Below are positions 23,101-34,329 of a stretch of DNA of 64,000 bases, piece by piece. The DNA comes from Branchiostoma floridae (lineage: Eukaryota > Chordata > Leptocardii > Amphioxiformes > Branchiostomatidae). Below the pieces are notes generated by a model. That model had not been told where the DNA came from. It did not search any database and saw only the letters and a program-made list of their open reading frames with translations. Within the stretch, counting starts at the first letter, position 1, and every line of letters starts with the position of its first letter. The stretch is taken from the NCBI RefSeq assembly GCF_000003815.2, contig NC_049995.1:17045970-17109969 (forward strand), in the 5' to 3' direction. Both the position numbers and the translations under genes were made by a program.

Positions 23101-23799
23101 TAGATAAATCAACTTAGTGCGACGCTAGTTAGCGCCCTAATGATTGCTTCCCGCTGACTGTGTCCACACGGAAGGGAACAGCGTGTACCAAGTCCGTATC
23201 GGGCACACCGATTGTACAGATCTCCTTATAAATGTTCAATATCGCTACGTTTGAGCTTATGTTGGTGCAGGCAGTCGTCGTAATCGCCAACTTGACATCT
23301 GGTGGTGTTTACGGCGGAGAAAAAGTCCCCGCCGACGCAGTCTGTCTCAAAATTGGGGGAAACATTACTACATTACACAGATATTAGAGCAACTATAGTG
23401 TGCAATAACATGTAGTAACGTAGATCGTTCAAATATCCACACTGAAGGGCAATATACTAACACCAAGATTTTTTTAACCTCCTTGCTAACACCGACATAA
23501 CATGACGGGGAAATATCCACATAGACGGGGAAAAGGTATGACGGGGAATATGCATGACGGGGAATTGTCCTGATACCATACGGGACCATGGTGGGAAGGT
23601 GTCATATTATGATGTATCTGCGGCATTCTGGACCCGGTATGGGAGGGACCATTTAGGGAGGGGTCAGGATGAGGCAAAAGGACAGAAAGCTGTGAACAGC
23701 ATGATTTGCTGTTTTGTTATTTGTGTTATCCCAGAATAGTTGTTGTATTATTACTGTTATATTAGATAGGATAAGACTAGTTGTTAGATTATTGTAATA

Positions 23800-23890
23800 G
23801 TACATAGTACAACTGCCATGAATGTACAGATCGCCATACATTGTAACTGTTACAATTGTCGCGCAATAAAGTTCTTCTTCTTCTTCTTCT
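23800..23890 (+). mobile_element. Retroelement 3' end with AATAAAG and (TTC)n tail
   Basis: CATTGTAACTGTTACAATTG hairpin-like text, then GCGCAATAAAGTTC and five or more TTC units (23872-23889). Confidence 0.55.
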
Positions 23891-23919
23891 ATTTCGCCCC
23901 TTGCCGGTTGGAACAGAGA

Positions 23920-24100
23920 GCTCGAGGTTTTATTCTTGGCCGGAGTGGCAGCTTTACTGTACAGTGATTCAGTCAATGTTACATTATTTTTTCTGATGAC
24001 CTCTAACCCCTCCTCATTGTCTTCATCTTCACTGCTTTGAGTCAATATCAGATTTCCGTTTATTTTTGATGTTTTCTTATTGTTATACTTGATTCATAAT
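23920..24100 (-). CDS. Unrecognised open segment with acidic stretch, possible exon or element fragment
   Basis: The minus strand is open from a TGA near 24100 through LTQSSEDEDNEEGLEVIRKN and SLYSKAATPAKNKTSSSLFQ before running into the (TTC)n tail, read as poly-E. The composition (acidic block, then S/T/K-rich) is protein-like, but there is no good initiator. The acceptor side lacks a pyrimidine tract, and I recognise no family. It may be part of an unknown transposon or chance. Given only because the codons look less random than their surroundings. Confidence 0.2.
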
Positions 24101-24524
24101 TTACGTTTTTTTTTTTTAATTTTGTATCATGGACTCCAGTAAGAATAGGTCTTACTTGCAATTGGTAAATTGTAATCAAGATCTCAATAAACAAACAGAT
24201 AAACAAACATCTGATACCAACCATTATGATGCAGCTGTGCTCAATTTAAAAGTACTCACCCCTTCACATGCAACAAGATGGAACAGTCCTCATTCGGGAC
24301 CCCGGAAATGAGGAGGACCGCCCGCTGACGACACGTCACTTCTGTTAAACATCACTTCATTAAGAACGTGAATATCGAACCCACGAGGGATTTCACCCAC
24401 AGGGGGTCAACTAATGATCAATAAAAACAGAGTCTGAAAATATCCTTCCTTGCTGAGAACACCTGGTCATTAACACACCTCCTGACGTCAGCTCCGCACA
24501 CCTACGGTCACGATCGTGCCTTTG

Positions 24525-24830
24525 AGAGGATGCTAGTCATGCAGCTAAGAGCCGTGTGATAAAATGGTTGACGTGAACTTCCTTTTTCTGTTTATCATAG
24601 TAGAGAATAGAAAATTTCATCCGTGTTTTTAAGAGGATGTGATCCAAGAAGCTAAGAACCTGGGTGGGTGTTACTCAGTGTTCCTTGTGATGAAACGGTT
24701 GACGTGAACTTCCTTTTTTAAGAGGTTGCGATCCGGTGTTCATGAGGCTAAGAGGATGGGTGTTCTTAGTCATCGGTCCGTGTGAACTTCCTTTCTTTAC
24801 TTATATCATAATAGAGAAGAAGAAATGTCT
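24525..24830 (+). repeat. Three diverged tandem copies of a ~130-bp unit
   Basis: GGTTGACGTGAACTTCCTTT, AAGAGGATGTGATCC and GCTAAGA...GTGGGTGTT recur at about 24535, 24640-24720 and 24720-24800. The last unit also repeats ATCATAATAGAGAAGA. Confidence 0.7.
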
Positions 24831-25568
24831 CCTGTCAGGTTAATCCGGATACACCCCCGCCCAGTAGGGTGGCGACCGGGCTGCGTTCTGGAATTTGATG
24901 GAGCTCTCAACGAATCTTTTTAGCAGAATTTTACGTTTTGTGTTCTGTTGTCTTTTTAGTCATACTTGCATATTTCGCATTTTGTTACAAAAACGTACTG
25001 AAGAAGAAGAAAAACTTATTATACATGATTGCGTGACAATTATAAGAGGTAGGGGGTATGGCCATTTGTATATAAGACATTGTAGTTTAACTATGTAACG
25101 ATCAAGTTTCACAAATCCAATCTCATCATCATCTGTCGTCCTGGGTTAGACGACGCACAGCGTCTCTCCATAACCTGATCATTCATACCTGCTCCCAGTG
25201 TCAAGCCGATTCCCGGTGTCTCTGGACATGTTTGTTTTAACGGGGTTGTTCAGAGCAAAGATATTAGACAGCTTCAAGACAATGTACGAAGAAGTTGGAC
25301 ACAACTGCACTCGGGGATAGCGTTGGACATTTGTTAAGAAGGCTGATAATAGTAAGTTGTAGACAGAAAGAAAATAGTTGTCGTCAAGTGAGTTCCATAA
25401 TTTGGCTGTCCGGGGTAAGAAAATGTCGCTGTAGAAGGACTTGGGTTGCTGAATAGGTGATCTTTCTCGAGTAGGCCTTTCCCTTTCGACCTTCAGAGGA
25501 TGAGCGAAGAGATCACTTCTTCACATGCGTGACGACAATGTCCTACGAACTGGACCCGCCTCTGCCTG

Positions 25569-26162
25569 AAGGTGCACTCTCACTGTGCTTGCGTCAAGCT
25601 TGCGTAGACTCCCTTGAAGTCTTCGGAATGGGGCTGTTTTCTTGGGGGGGGGGGGGGGGGCGTTGGGCCCCGATTTTTAACGTTGGCCGTGTTCCTTTGG
25701 GCCGGGCAGGGGGGTTTCCCGGGGGAGGGGCCTTGCTGTGCACGGGAGATTGCCTTGAAACGGAGTTTCGGCCAACGCCCCCCCCCCCCCCCAAAAAAAA
25801 AAACCATGTTCGAAAACTNNNNNNNNNNNNNNNNNNNNNNNNNNNNNNNNNNNNNNNNNNNNNNNNNNNNNNNNNNNNNNNNNNNNNNNNNNNNNNNNNN
25901 NNNNNNNNNNNNNNNNNNCCCGAAGACTGCAAGGGAGTCTTAAAGCTTGCGTCACTGCCGGGGTTCGAAAGATACTCAACGATTTTCATGATCAGAGAAA
26001 AAGAACCAACTTTCTGACTTTTTGTGAATTTTGTCGTCTTTCAACGTATTACGTAATATTTAAATTATCCAAAAAAAATCGGAGAAAATAACAAAACAGT
26101 GACGCAGTTTACGAGCCCCGCAGTGACACAAGCTTGACGCAAGTGCAGTGAGAGTGCACCTT
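25569..26162. mobile_element. MITE family A, copy 3, with nested inverted repeats and an assembly gap
   Basis: Left end AAGGTGCACTCTCACTGTGC (25569) and right end, read in reverse complement from 26162, AAGGTGCACTCTCACTGCAC. Inside, a second inverted pair flanks the gap: AGACTCCCTTGAAGTCTTCG at 25606-25626 faces CGAAGACTGCAAGGGAGTCT at 25921-25940. G-run (25635-25651) and C-run (25779-25792) also face each other. The right interior (GTATTACGTAATATTTAAAT, AACAAAACAGTGACGC, GCCCCGCAGTG) matches 8599 and 42387. Confidence 0.8.
25819..25918. other. Assembly gap of 100 N
   Basis: Exactly 100 N, the usual placeholder for an unsized gap. It lies at the centre of nested inverted repeats and homopolymer runs, which explains the break. 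Confidence 0.98.
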
Positions 26163-26364
26163 GAGACTACGGAACACTTGGGGAAGATTACCACAGATGA
26201 TACTGATAGATGCATGTTCTTACCAGCTAATATTTTATGCTCTGCGCAGAAGTGAAGTGTAATCTAATCTAGATCAGAGCGCAATCGCCGCCAAGTGGAT
26301 AGGGCACGTCTACTGACGTCATTCAACACCTGGTCACGACTGTTCCGTTGAGGGGACGCGATTA

Positions 26365-26767
26365 TGAAAGCTAAATGTCCTGGTAGGCGTTAGGCATTGT
26401 TCCGTGAAAGCTAAATGGCCTGGTAGGCGTTAGGCATTGTTCCGTGAAAGCTAAATGTCCTGGTAGGCGTTAGGCATTGTTCCGTGAAAGCTAAATGTCC
26501 TGGTAGGCGTTAGGCATTGTTCCGTGAAAGCTAAATGTCCTGGTAGGCGTTAGGCATTGTTCCGTGAAAGCTAAATGTCCTGGTAGGCGTTAGGCATTGT
26601 TCCGTGAAAGCTAAATGTCCTGGTAGGCGTTAGGCATTGTTCCGTGAAAGCTAAATGTCCTGGTAGGCGTTAGGCATTGTTCCGTGAAAGCTAAATGTCC
26701 TGGTAGGCGTTAGGGATTGTTCCGTGAAAGCTAAATGTCCTGGTAGGCGTTAGGCATTGTTCCGTGA
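26365..26767. repeat. Minisatellite, 10 copies of a 40-bp unit
   Basis: Unit TGAAAGCTAAATGTCCTGGT then AGGCGTTAGGCATTGTTCCG, repeated ten times. Only two variant bases are seen: GGCC for GTCC in the second copy and GGGATT for GGCATT in the ninth. Such homogeneity indicates recent expansion. Confidence 0.97.
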
Positions 26768-26842
26768 GCCATATCTTCCTTCTTACTTAGTGATACCCTT
26801 ATAGACAGATAATTTCATCCGTTGGACTAATGTGGTTACAGA

Positions 26843-27600
26843 CAAAGCTTTTATTTGATTTATTCGTCAGGGCTTGTTACAAAGGGCTAGCCCTGGTAAC
26901 TGTACAAAACAACACGAATACAATAACAGCGTTATACAATTATCGACACATGAAATTTGTTTTACGAACTAGGTTATAACAGACAACGCAAGATACGGAT
27001 AACTTTAGATACGGAGACGATGTGTGTTTTCCATGTAACCACACTTGGTGATTTGCAATCTTATTATAGCTTTATAGGATATTAAATCTATCCTTTTCAT
27101 TTGAGTATGCGTGTACTGTACATGTATGGGCCATCGAGCCAAGTTTACGTAATAAATACCTTTCCTCGCTCTTACATAACAAACACCTCATTTCTGATGA
27201 TCACACGTTTCTTGTATCTACTTAGAGTTCACCGCAAAACAAGGCTCGTTGAGCCACTCTAACTTTTTGGGTTACAATACTGGATTATAAAGAAAGATGT
27301 CTGTTAACCATTGACCAAGACAATTTCAGATTGTACCCAATGGGGAAGCAAGTCCGTGGAAGCTTATTCCATGGCGATGTTGTTCTAGGAAATTAATCTC
27401 CAAGCAGATCTTGCTGTGGCAAATGGGAAGGAGTTTAGCCGGCAGAGGAGTTATTGGCCACAGCTCCGCTCTAAAAATATAAGCCTTGGGTCGAAGAATT
27501 CTTTGCGGAGATCAATCCGTGCACTTGTGTGATTTCCTGGGTAATGTGTCTATGTCAGTGTAGCGGGTATCATTTGCGGGCCGGCCGGCCACATGGAATG
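26843..27600 (-). pseudogene. Degenerate LINE ORF2 C-terminus and 3' UTR
   Basis: On the minus strand near 27374-27280 a frame reads SPWNKLPRTCFPIGYNLKL, carrying the WNKLP motif common near the C-terminus of CR1/Jockey-type LINE proteins. Upstream of it the frame is broken by stops and shifts. The 3' end near 26843-26895 carries AGGGCTAGCCCT and GACGAATAAATCAAATAAAA. A dead 5'-truncated copy. Confidence 0.55.
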
Positions 27601-27604
27601 GATT

Positions 27605-28260
27605 TCATGGATGGCATCGTCGTGCACTAGTCTCTACTAGACATTCATATAGCAGTGTACAATTTTTTAGAATTTTGTATCACGGCTCATGTACTAATAA
27701 AGCCCTCTCAAAGTCTCTCTGGTCTTTCTGATGAAGACTTTGGAATAAAAATGTGGTAAATGACAGGCAAGTCTGGTATTTTAAATTGTTGCAATGGTAC
27801 AATAAAAAAATAAATACAAAAACTGAAACTATGCTTACACTATATCTATTGTTTATATGCATAAACCACCGCTTTTGAAATGGGTGTATATGCTCTCACA
27901 GAGCTTCAAGACGTTTATACGACTACGAAGATGTAGATGACCTAGTGACTAGATGTCACGGGTTCGACTCCTCTCATTCCTGGCTAAAAGGTTTTATCCA
28001 TGGCTTTATCCGTTGGAATGTATGTAAAGCTACCCTCCAAGATTCCTCCATCTTCACTAAGAGCTAGGAAAGTGTAGCAACAACTAGAGGTAGATGAAGA
28101 GCAGCAGTACACACCGGTATGGAACGGTACAGGGCTGCACGTGAGAGACAAGTCAAAGAGGCAAGACATAGGAAGAACAACAAAGATGGTTTGAATACCG
28201 GAGAAGTGTTCACCTGCAGCACCTTCTGTGGAAGAGGTTGGTGTGCCAAGACTTCAAATG
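27605..28260. other. No gene seen; weak tRNA-like B box
   Basis: A GGGTTCGACTCC at 27959-27970 resembles an RNA polymerase III B box, but no A box or tRNA fold is visible at the expected distance. It is probably a SINE scrap. No other feature is supported. Confidence 0.4.
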
Positions 28261-28262
28261 CA

Positions 28263-28475
28263 CTGTCAGTACCTGTATCCATATAGTCGGTATAACCGCC
28301 CTTCGGCGTAACACACCAGCTTCGCAGGCACGCGGTGCGGCAGCAGTTGGTTATGTTACACAGAACGATCCGCCACACCTAACTTTTGCACATCTATCTG
28401 CAAGCGTTCTTTAAAACTATCCAGAGAAGAGACACCTACTGTGCTTGGTGATAACAAGTTCCACCTACGATAGTT
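28263..28475 (-). pseudogene. LINE C-terminal fragment and 3' tail
   Basis: Read on the minus strand, codons give VSSLDSFKERLQIDVQKLGV and then a stop. The non-coding end follows, carrying GCCGAAGGGCGGTTATACCG and a short GTATCCATAT tail. Same family as 33930, 46769 and 11521. The SFKxRL motif is the usual LINE C-terminus. The strand is opposite to 33930 and 46769. Confidence 0.75.
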
Positions 28476-28479
28476 CTGG

Positions 28480-29190
28480 GAAAAGGCGAGAACTTTCACC
28501 AGTAACCAGTAACCGACTGAGGCCAAGACTAAAGCTGCGGACCGTCTTCCAAGACGAAAAGGACCGAAGAGAGATCTTTTGGGAACGGAGGGGGCAAAAA
28601 CGGGGCAAAATCAATATATTTCCCTTCCATGAAGGTAAATATAAAAAAAAGCAGAGTGGGAAGTTTGCATTGATTTTTCAAATGTCTTCCCCTGTTACAC
28701 CCGAGCGAGTGTGACACAAGAGTTGACGTACCTAGTTAAAGATGCTAAAGATGCATGATGGCAAAACCTGTAGGGGGTAAAACGGGTTTCATCTACCGTA
28801 ACATTGCTTCTGTCTCATCGCGTTACCCACCATCCCCATCAGCGTTTCTCACTATTCATTCGCTGAGCCGTGGTCTTCCGGGTTTATATGGACAGAATTT
28901 GGCAGTGTTCAAATGAAGACGTTATGAATTGCTCTTACCCAGTAAACAAATCTATAGTAACATCTATCTATCATTCTGAAAAGAAGCTATGATAATACTT
29001 ACATTTTATTAGTTAATTCCCTTCTAACCTAAAATGCTTCATCTGTTTGAGTTCCATTTATACAATAGTCAAATATTTCATTCATTGATATTTTAAGTGA
29101 GCACTATCCCTTATAATATATGGAATAGTTCAGCATATAGGCTGCGATATTTTCTCTTTACAATTAATCGTAACTTCTCGTGGAAATCCA
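28480..29190. other. No gene or clear repeat seen
   Basis: The open frame at 28445-28714 partly overlaps the LINE fragment, and its translation has no motif. Nothing else is supported. Confidence 0.4.
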
Positions 29191-29194
29191 AACC

Positions 29195-29720
29195 TTGATG
29201 GTAGAAAATTACAAAAGAAGCGACAAAATCAAGAAAAACGTGCGCGCAATGTAATGTCAAACGCGGTCATTTTTTACTTCCTTGCTCTAAATCTCTCTCT
29301 CTCTCTTTGCATAATTCCCAGCTAGGATATATAATACAAAACTCTCTCTAGATTTCTCTGGTGTCACTGATGAAAGACACCGCATGGCTGTCCTAACTTT
29401 CATCGACGTTTTTTTTTGTCTTTCTATCTATTTTTAACTTCCTCTGGAAATACAAATCTTGACGGCCGTAGGTAATGATACAAGAAGCGACAATATCAAG
29501 AAAAACGTGCCCGCAATATACTGTAAATGCAGAAATGTTCGCAGTGGATAAATGTTCGCGGTTTTCGCGGTGACCACTCCACCGCGAACTTAAATCCACC
29601 GCGAACAGTTTCTATTGAGGTATTAGACGCGTCATTTTCCGCTAATAATGCGAAAGTAAATCCCCGCGAACTTAAATGCATTTACAGTAACTCAAACGCG
29701 CTCACTTTCGGACGCAATGT
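29195..29720. repeat. Direct duplication, ~90-bp block, second copy split by a MITE
   Basis: AAGAAGCGACAAAATCAAGA, AAAACGTGCGCGCAATG and TCAAACGCGGTCATTTT at 29214-29275 recur as AAGAAGCGACAATATCAAGA, AAAACGTGCCCGCAAT and, after the 171-bp insert, CTCAAACGCGCTCACTTT. Confidence 0.8.
29519..29689. mobile_element. CGCGAA-rich MITE (TACTGTAAATGCA termini)
   Basis: Starts TACTGTAAATGCAGAAATG and ends, in reverse complement, TACTGTAAATGCATTTAAG. It contains several TTCGCGG/CCGCGAA motifs facing each other. The flanking duplicated block at 29195 provides the unoccupied site, consistent with insertion at TA. Related copies at 40783-40860 and 40990-41090. Confidence 0.85.
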
Positions 29721-30029
29721 TGCATCTGCATACTCAAACCGTTGACAGCAAAATCTATCCAATCTACCGTGATTGTCCGGATAACCTTTCAATTAGATGA
29801 GATGGGACATCACTGAGATCACATATCTGGGAATATAAACCATATCATCAACAGGGGATGGGGACGTGCAGCTGACGCGACATCGTGAGTGGGACGGAAG
29901 GAAGACGGAGTTATTTTGGGAACAATTTATTCCTCGGCTGCGCTGTAACTCGATACTCAGTATGCACAGTGGCAGATTCTGCAGTTTGGTACATTTGCGA
30001 AGGTTATATATCCACGTAAACAATGTTCA

Positions 30030-30472
30030 GTGGGACCGCGTAGCGCAGCGGGGACGCGTTCGGCCCGTGACCAAAAGGTTGCGGGTTCGAATCCGACTAC
30101 CGTGTTACCTATCTTGTGCCCTTGGGCAAGGCGCTTTACACGACTTTCCTCACTTTACTCAGGTGAAAATGAGTACCTAGCTTCGGCTAGGGCCGTTCCT
30201 CGTATAGGACGTTAAATGAAGGTCCCGTGTCTAGGGAGAGCCACACCAAATACACGCTAAAGAACCCCCACTCGTGCGATGGTGCGGTGTGCGATGGATC
30301 AAATCATTCTGTCTGACTGGAGTTGGTGATTCACTACAAATCACCCGGATAGAGGCCTGGCGAACCTCTGTCTCGAATCAGCCATACGGTGAGTGACGTA
30401 GCGCATCACCGTCTTGTACTCTGCCAAATAATCACCTCGTAAGGGGCGGTGTTACCCTACGCGAGGAGCCAG
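30030..30472 (+). mobile_element. tRNA-derived SINE (GGTTCGAATCC B box), long copy
   Basis: A-box-like TAGCGCAGCGGGG at 30041-30053 and perfect B box GGTTCGAATCC at 30084-30094. The body contains CTTGGGCAAGGCGCTTTACA, CGACTTTCCTCACT, CTCAGGTGAAAATGAGTACC, GGACGTTAAATGAAGGTCCC and AAAGAACCCCCACTCGTG. The same body order is found at 45145 and, in part, on the minus strand at 34330. The likely transcript is made by RNA polymerase III. Confidence 0.9.
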
Positions 30473-30479
30473 TCCTAGC

Positions 30480-31775
30480 CTTTCCACAAGGGACAGTGAA
30501 GCTCCACAACTGCATTCTTCTTCTTCTTCAACTGCATTGAAAATCGGAAAATCACTTCAAGAACTTTTGAGTGACACCCATCACTTTTCTTTGGCGACAC
30601 TACAATGGACTGGCAGAACAAAACAATACTGTTACATCTAACTGAAAAACAGGTAGACATTTTGAGAGTAGAACCTGGAGTATGAATTGTCACTTTCTAC
30701 GGTTTGGTACATTTATGAAGGTTAGATATCCAGGTAAACAATATTTAAAGGTAATTGAAGCGCCGCAAATGCATAGAATTTAGTTCAATGCATTTCGAAT
30801 AACACCAATCGATTATTTTCGGTGACACTAGAATGACAGGTGGACCAAATTAAAACGAGTACATCTAACTTAGAATTACGCGGTTGGACATGTCACTAAT
30901 TCATAAGGGTCGTATGCAAATATTACTCATGCTCGTAGGCAAACCATGTTTAGATAGTTCCTGTAGTAATTGTCGTAACACAGGTTCTATAGTAATTGTG
31001 TCTGGTTTTGTATATAATGAGGCTTAGCAGCCTTGCATGGATTTCATGGAATTCCGTATGTGGCTATTTGGTAAAGTCCTCTCAAAAAAGTGGTCAGATT
31101 TTGAACCACCTTGTGTCATTTCCTAATACTGCAGAAGACCACCTGGTTGTGGTATCTTATTTTCAATAGATGTTTGCTTATTTTGTAGTTTTATGTATAA
31201 TTTACAGCGTGGTAAAAACTTAGTGTTCAAAATAGACAAAATGATGCATATTAAGTAGATGTATGACGTCAAGTCAGTTTGGCCTTGCCTTGAGTCCAGT
31301 AGACGTGACAGCGGCGTATTACGACCTATTTTTAAGACACCGTAAAGTTGAGGGGAGGTTAAGTGTTCGGATCGAAAACAAAGTCATTAAATGTAGGAAG
31401 GCCGTGTTGTTTCCAAGAAACCCCTAATGTTGCACAGTTGTCACTTGAACAAACATTAGCACAAGTCATGAGAACTGAACTGCACAATATGAAGATATTA
31501 GGAAGGGAGTATATGATTTACCACCTTTTAAAATCAGTGTGGCTATTAGATGTTGCTTTAATGATTCACTGCCCTAATGTTTCCATCTTAACGTAGTTCA
31601 ATACAGGACTGTTTGTAAACTGTGAATGTTCTGTTACACGCAGGGCTGTTGCACTGTACTGTGTTAATGTAAGTACAATGAAAAATACTGTTCACCGTTC
31701 AATATCTGGCCAGATTTCACATAGAATCCTCCAACCCCCTAGGGCTTTTAAATGGTTTAAACCATTGAGAAAATA
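30480..31775. other. No gene seen
   Basis: A weak internal repeat is visible (TTTGGTACATTTGCGAAGGT at 29988 versus TTTGGTACATTTATGAAGGT at 30704). No protein-like frame has a recognisable motif; 77 codons at 31363-31596 are unsupported. Confidence 0.4.
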
Positions 31776-31779
31776 TCTG

Positions 31780-31814
31780 TACTGTCTCTGTGTCTCTGTC
31801 TGTCTGTCTCTCTG

Positions 31815-31845
<31 letters not shown>

Positions 31846-32215
31846 TTCCCCCCCACTCTCTCTCTTTTTCTCTCTCTCCCTCCGTCTCTGTCTCTATGTC
31901 TCTGTCTCTCTCTCTGTGTGTCTCTCTCCTTCCCTCTCTCTCTCTCTCTCTCTCCCTCTCTCTCCGTCTCTCCCTCCGTCTCTGTCTCTATGTCTGTGTC
32001 TCTCTCTCTCTCTGTCTCTCTCTCTCTCTCCTTTCCCCCCTCTCTCTCTCTCCCTCTCTCTCCGTCTCTCCCTCCGTCTCTCCCTCTATGTCTCTCTCCC
32101 TCTGTCTCTCTCCTTCCCTCTCTCTCTCTCTCTCTCCCTCTCTCTCCGTCTCTCCCTCCGTCTCTGTCTCTGTGTCTATGTCTCTCTCTGTGTCTCTCTT
32201 TGTCTCTCTCTCAAC
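31780..32215 (+). repeat. (CT)n-rich microsatellite with higher-order units
   Basis: About 435 bp of CTCT interspersed with TGTCTC, TATGTCTC, CCTCCGTCTC and CCTTCCC. The blocks CCCTCTCTCTCCGTCTCTCC and CCTCCGTCTCTGTCTCTATG recur about every 110-120 bp, so the run has been expanded as longer units. All three long SLSLSL frames here are artefacts. Confidence 0.97.
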
Positions 32216-32308
32216 CTCAACCTCCTACAGTACAAGATGCAGTCTCCGTAGGGGCTAGACGCAGGCGCTAACTTTCGCGTTCCAACTTTTGGGACATGTT
32301 GTCAGCTG

Positions 32309-33200
32309 GAGCAGGAAATATAATTTTCCATGTCAATCATAATGAAGGCCACGAGTCAAGACGTAAACATGTTTTTACTGCTAGTGGAAACGTTGACAGA
32401 AAATTCGCATGTAAGAGTTTCCAAGCAAGAATCTAGAATTGCGTTATCGTTGGTCTCTAGGTAGCAAATTTGAATGCATCAAGTATTTTACCGTGAGGTA
32501 ACAAACATGTTAAAAAAGAGATGTCTTTAGTGAAAGTTCAATGACCTCAATGACCATAGTTGAAATCATAACAGCCGTAAAAATGTACAGGAAATATAAT
32601 TTTCCATGTCAGTTATAGTGAAGGCCACGAGTCAGGACGTAAACATGTTTTTACTGCTAGTGGAAACGTTGACAGAAAATTCGCATGTAAGAGTTTCCAA
32701 GCAAGAATCTAGAATTGCGTTATCGTTGGTCTCTAGGTAGCAAATTTGAATGTATCAAGTATTTTACCGCAAGGAAACAAACATGTTAAAAAAGAGATGT
32801 CTTTAGTGCAAGTTCAACGACCTTAATGACCATAGTTGAAATCATGACAACCTTAAAAATGTACAGGAAATATAATTTTCAGTTATAGTGAAGGCCACGT
32901 GTCAAGACGTAAAAAGGTTGACAGCAACTTGCATTTTCTAAAGCAAGAATCTAAAATCGCGGCATGATCTTGAGTTAGCTTTCAGACACGAGTAAACACT
33001 TGTGATATTATTTTCACACTGTTTGATCTTTCATACCTGCAATTAGCCCACAGGCAAGAATTTGAAATAGACTTATTTCATATTGTCCTTGGTCTCCAGG
33101 TAACAAACTTCAAATGTATCAAGTATTTTACCGTAGGTAACAAACATGTTACAGAAGAGATATCGTCAGTGTAAGTTCACTGCCCTCAACGATCATTGTC
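32309..33200. repeat. Tandem triplication of a ~280-bp unit
   Basis: GGAAATATAATTTTCCATGT, GTGGAAACGTTGACAGAAAA and GCGTTATCGTTGGTCTCTAG occur at 32309-32588 and again, almost unchanged, at 32589-32865. A third, rearranged and shortened copy covers about 32866-33200. Confidence 0.92.
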
Positions 33201-33739
33201 GAGATCGTGCCATCCTTAAAGAATTGTATAAATCGAACTTTGTTGTTGCTGTTATTTTCCTTTTACCGTCTATCATTTCGCTAGACGAGATCTCTTGGTG
33301 CTGGGTAACACATGGCTTAGCAAAAAAGTCAATTGTCTCTCAAGGTACGTAGTTCAGTTTGGGAATTGATTCAAAATCAAACAACGTTGAAGTTGCCCAT
33401 TAGGCTAGTACCTTCTTGGAACTGCAGGAGCACATCTTACAATATAAGCTCAATTGCCTCGGTTTGCTATGTATTGCATTGTTTGCAATTTCAATAGATC
33501 TAAAGCTAAGTCTTGTTGTTATTACACAGGACTATCCGCAGTCAGTGATTTGTGCTTCCCTTGGGGTGTAATTTTCCCAACGCAGACATATTTGTACCGG
33601 GTCATCACAAGTAAAGAGAAGGGTCGCCAGGGTCAAATCGAACTTGACCCTAGAAGAGGGGAGACACGCACTGCACTATTGCTGCTTTTAAATGTGAAAA
33701 ATAAGCTCATAGAGCGAAGGCTGTAGACGGAGAAATATA

Positions 33740-33815
33740 AAACGAAGTCTTATAGCCTTTATTGAGGCTTCAGGGGCAGTTGGCTGCCATCCACTGTGTC
33801 TAGTGCACGATATTA
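33740..33815 (-). repeat. Dispersed repeat fragment (GTGTCTAGTGCACG family)
   Basis: CTTATAGCCTTTATTGAGGC followed by CATCCACTGTGTCTAGTGCA. Same family as 1142 and the copies in 41465-42060. Confidence 0.5.
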
Positions 33816-33929
33816 TAATGTGGAGCCAACCCCTCTTACCCTTCTACCTCAGCTGACCTCCCCAAGAGGTAGTCGGAGGAAGCGAGATATCACATTCACC
33901 GAGACATCTCGAGACATCTAAGGCACAGT

Positions 33930-34255
33930 AGGGACATCTTATCTTTGCCGGATGCTTTTCAACAACATGTGCAGCTAGATGTGCAAAAGTTAGGTGTGAT
34001 GTGTCGCACAGTGTGGTATAACCAGCTGCTGCCGCGCCGCGTGCCTGCAAAACTGGTGTGTTACGCAGAAGAAGGGCGGTTATACCGACTATATAGATAC
34101 AGATACAGAGGCTGGGATGTTAAGTCGAAATGCAGTAATACAGGCTATACAGATATACAGATAAAGACACAGACAGAAGCTGGTGTGTTACGCCGGAGTG
34201 CGATTTAACCGGTTTTATAGATATAGATACAGACAGATACAGAGGTGGGCTGTGC
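33930..34255 (+). pseudogene. LINE C-terminal fragment with repeated 3' tail
   Basis: The frame reads DAFQQHVQLDVQKLGVMCRT and WYNQLLPRRVPA. Then follow GGTGTGTTACGCAGAAGAAG, GGCGGTTATACCG and ATATAGATACAGATACAGAG. A second, decayed GGTGTGTTACGCCGGAGTG plus ATAGATATAGATACAGACAG follows at 34168-34245, so the tail region is duplicated. Same family as 46769. Confidence 0.75.
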
Positions 34256-34258
34256 ATA

Positions 34259-34274
34259 AGGGGGGGGGGGGGGG
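34259..34274. repeat. Poly-G tract
   Basis: About 15 consecutive G directly after the LINE tail. Similar G or C runs occur at 9431, 25635, 25779, 52219 and 61546. Confidence 0.95.
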
Positions 34275-34329
34275 CAGCAATAGACAAACGACTATAAAAG
34301 GCAATAACGGCCTACCCCAGTGCCAGAAG

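Noticed and set aside
25529-26017. Open frames running through the N gap
   Set aside because: They include unknown residues and homopolymer-derived G/P runs inside a fold-back transposon.
26365-26767. CRISPR-like array
   Set aside because: Units are contiguous 40-bp repeats without spacers, in a eukaryotic genome.
31678-32271. 197-codon open frame rich in S and L
   Set aside because: Pure translation of the CT microsatellite; two other frames are equally open.
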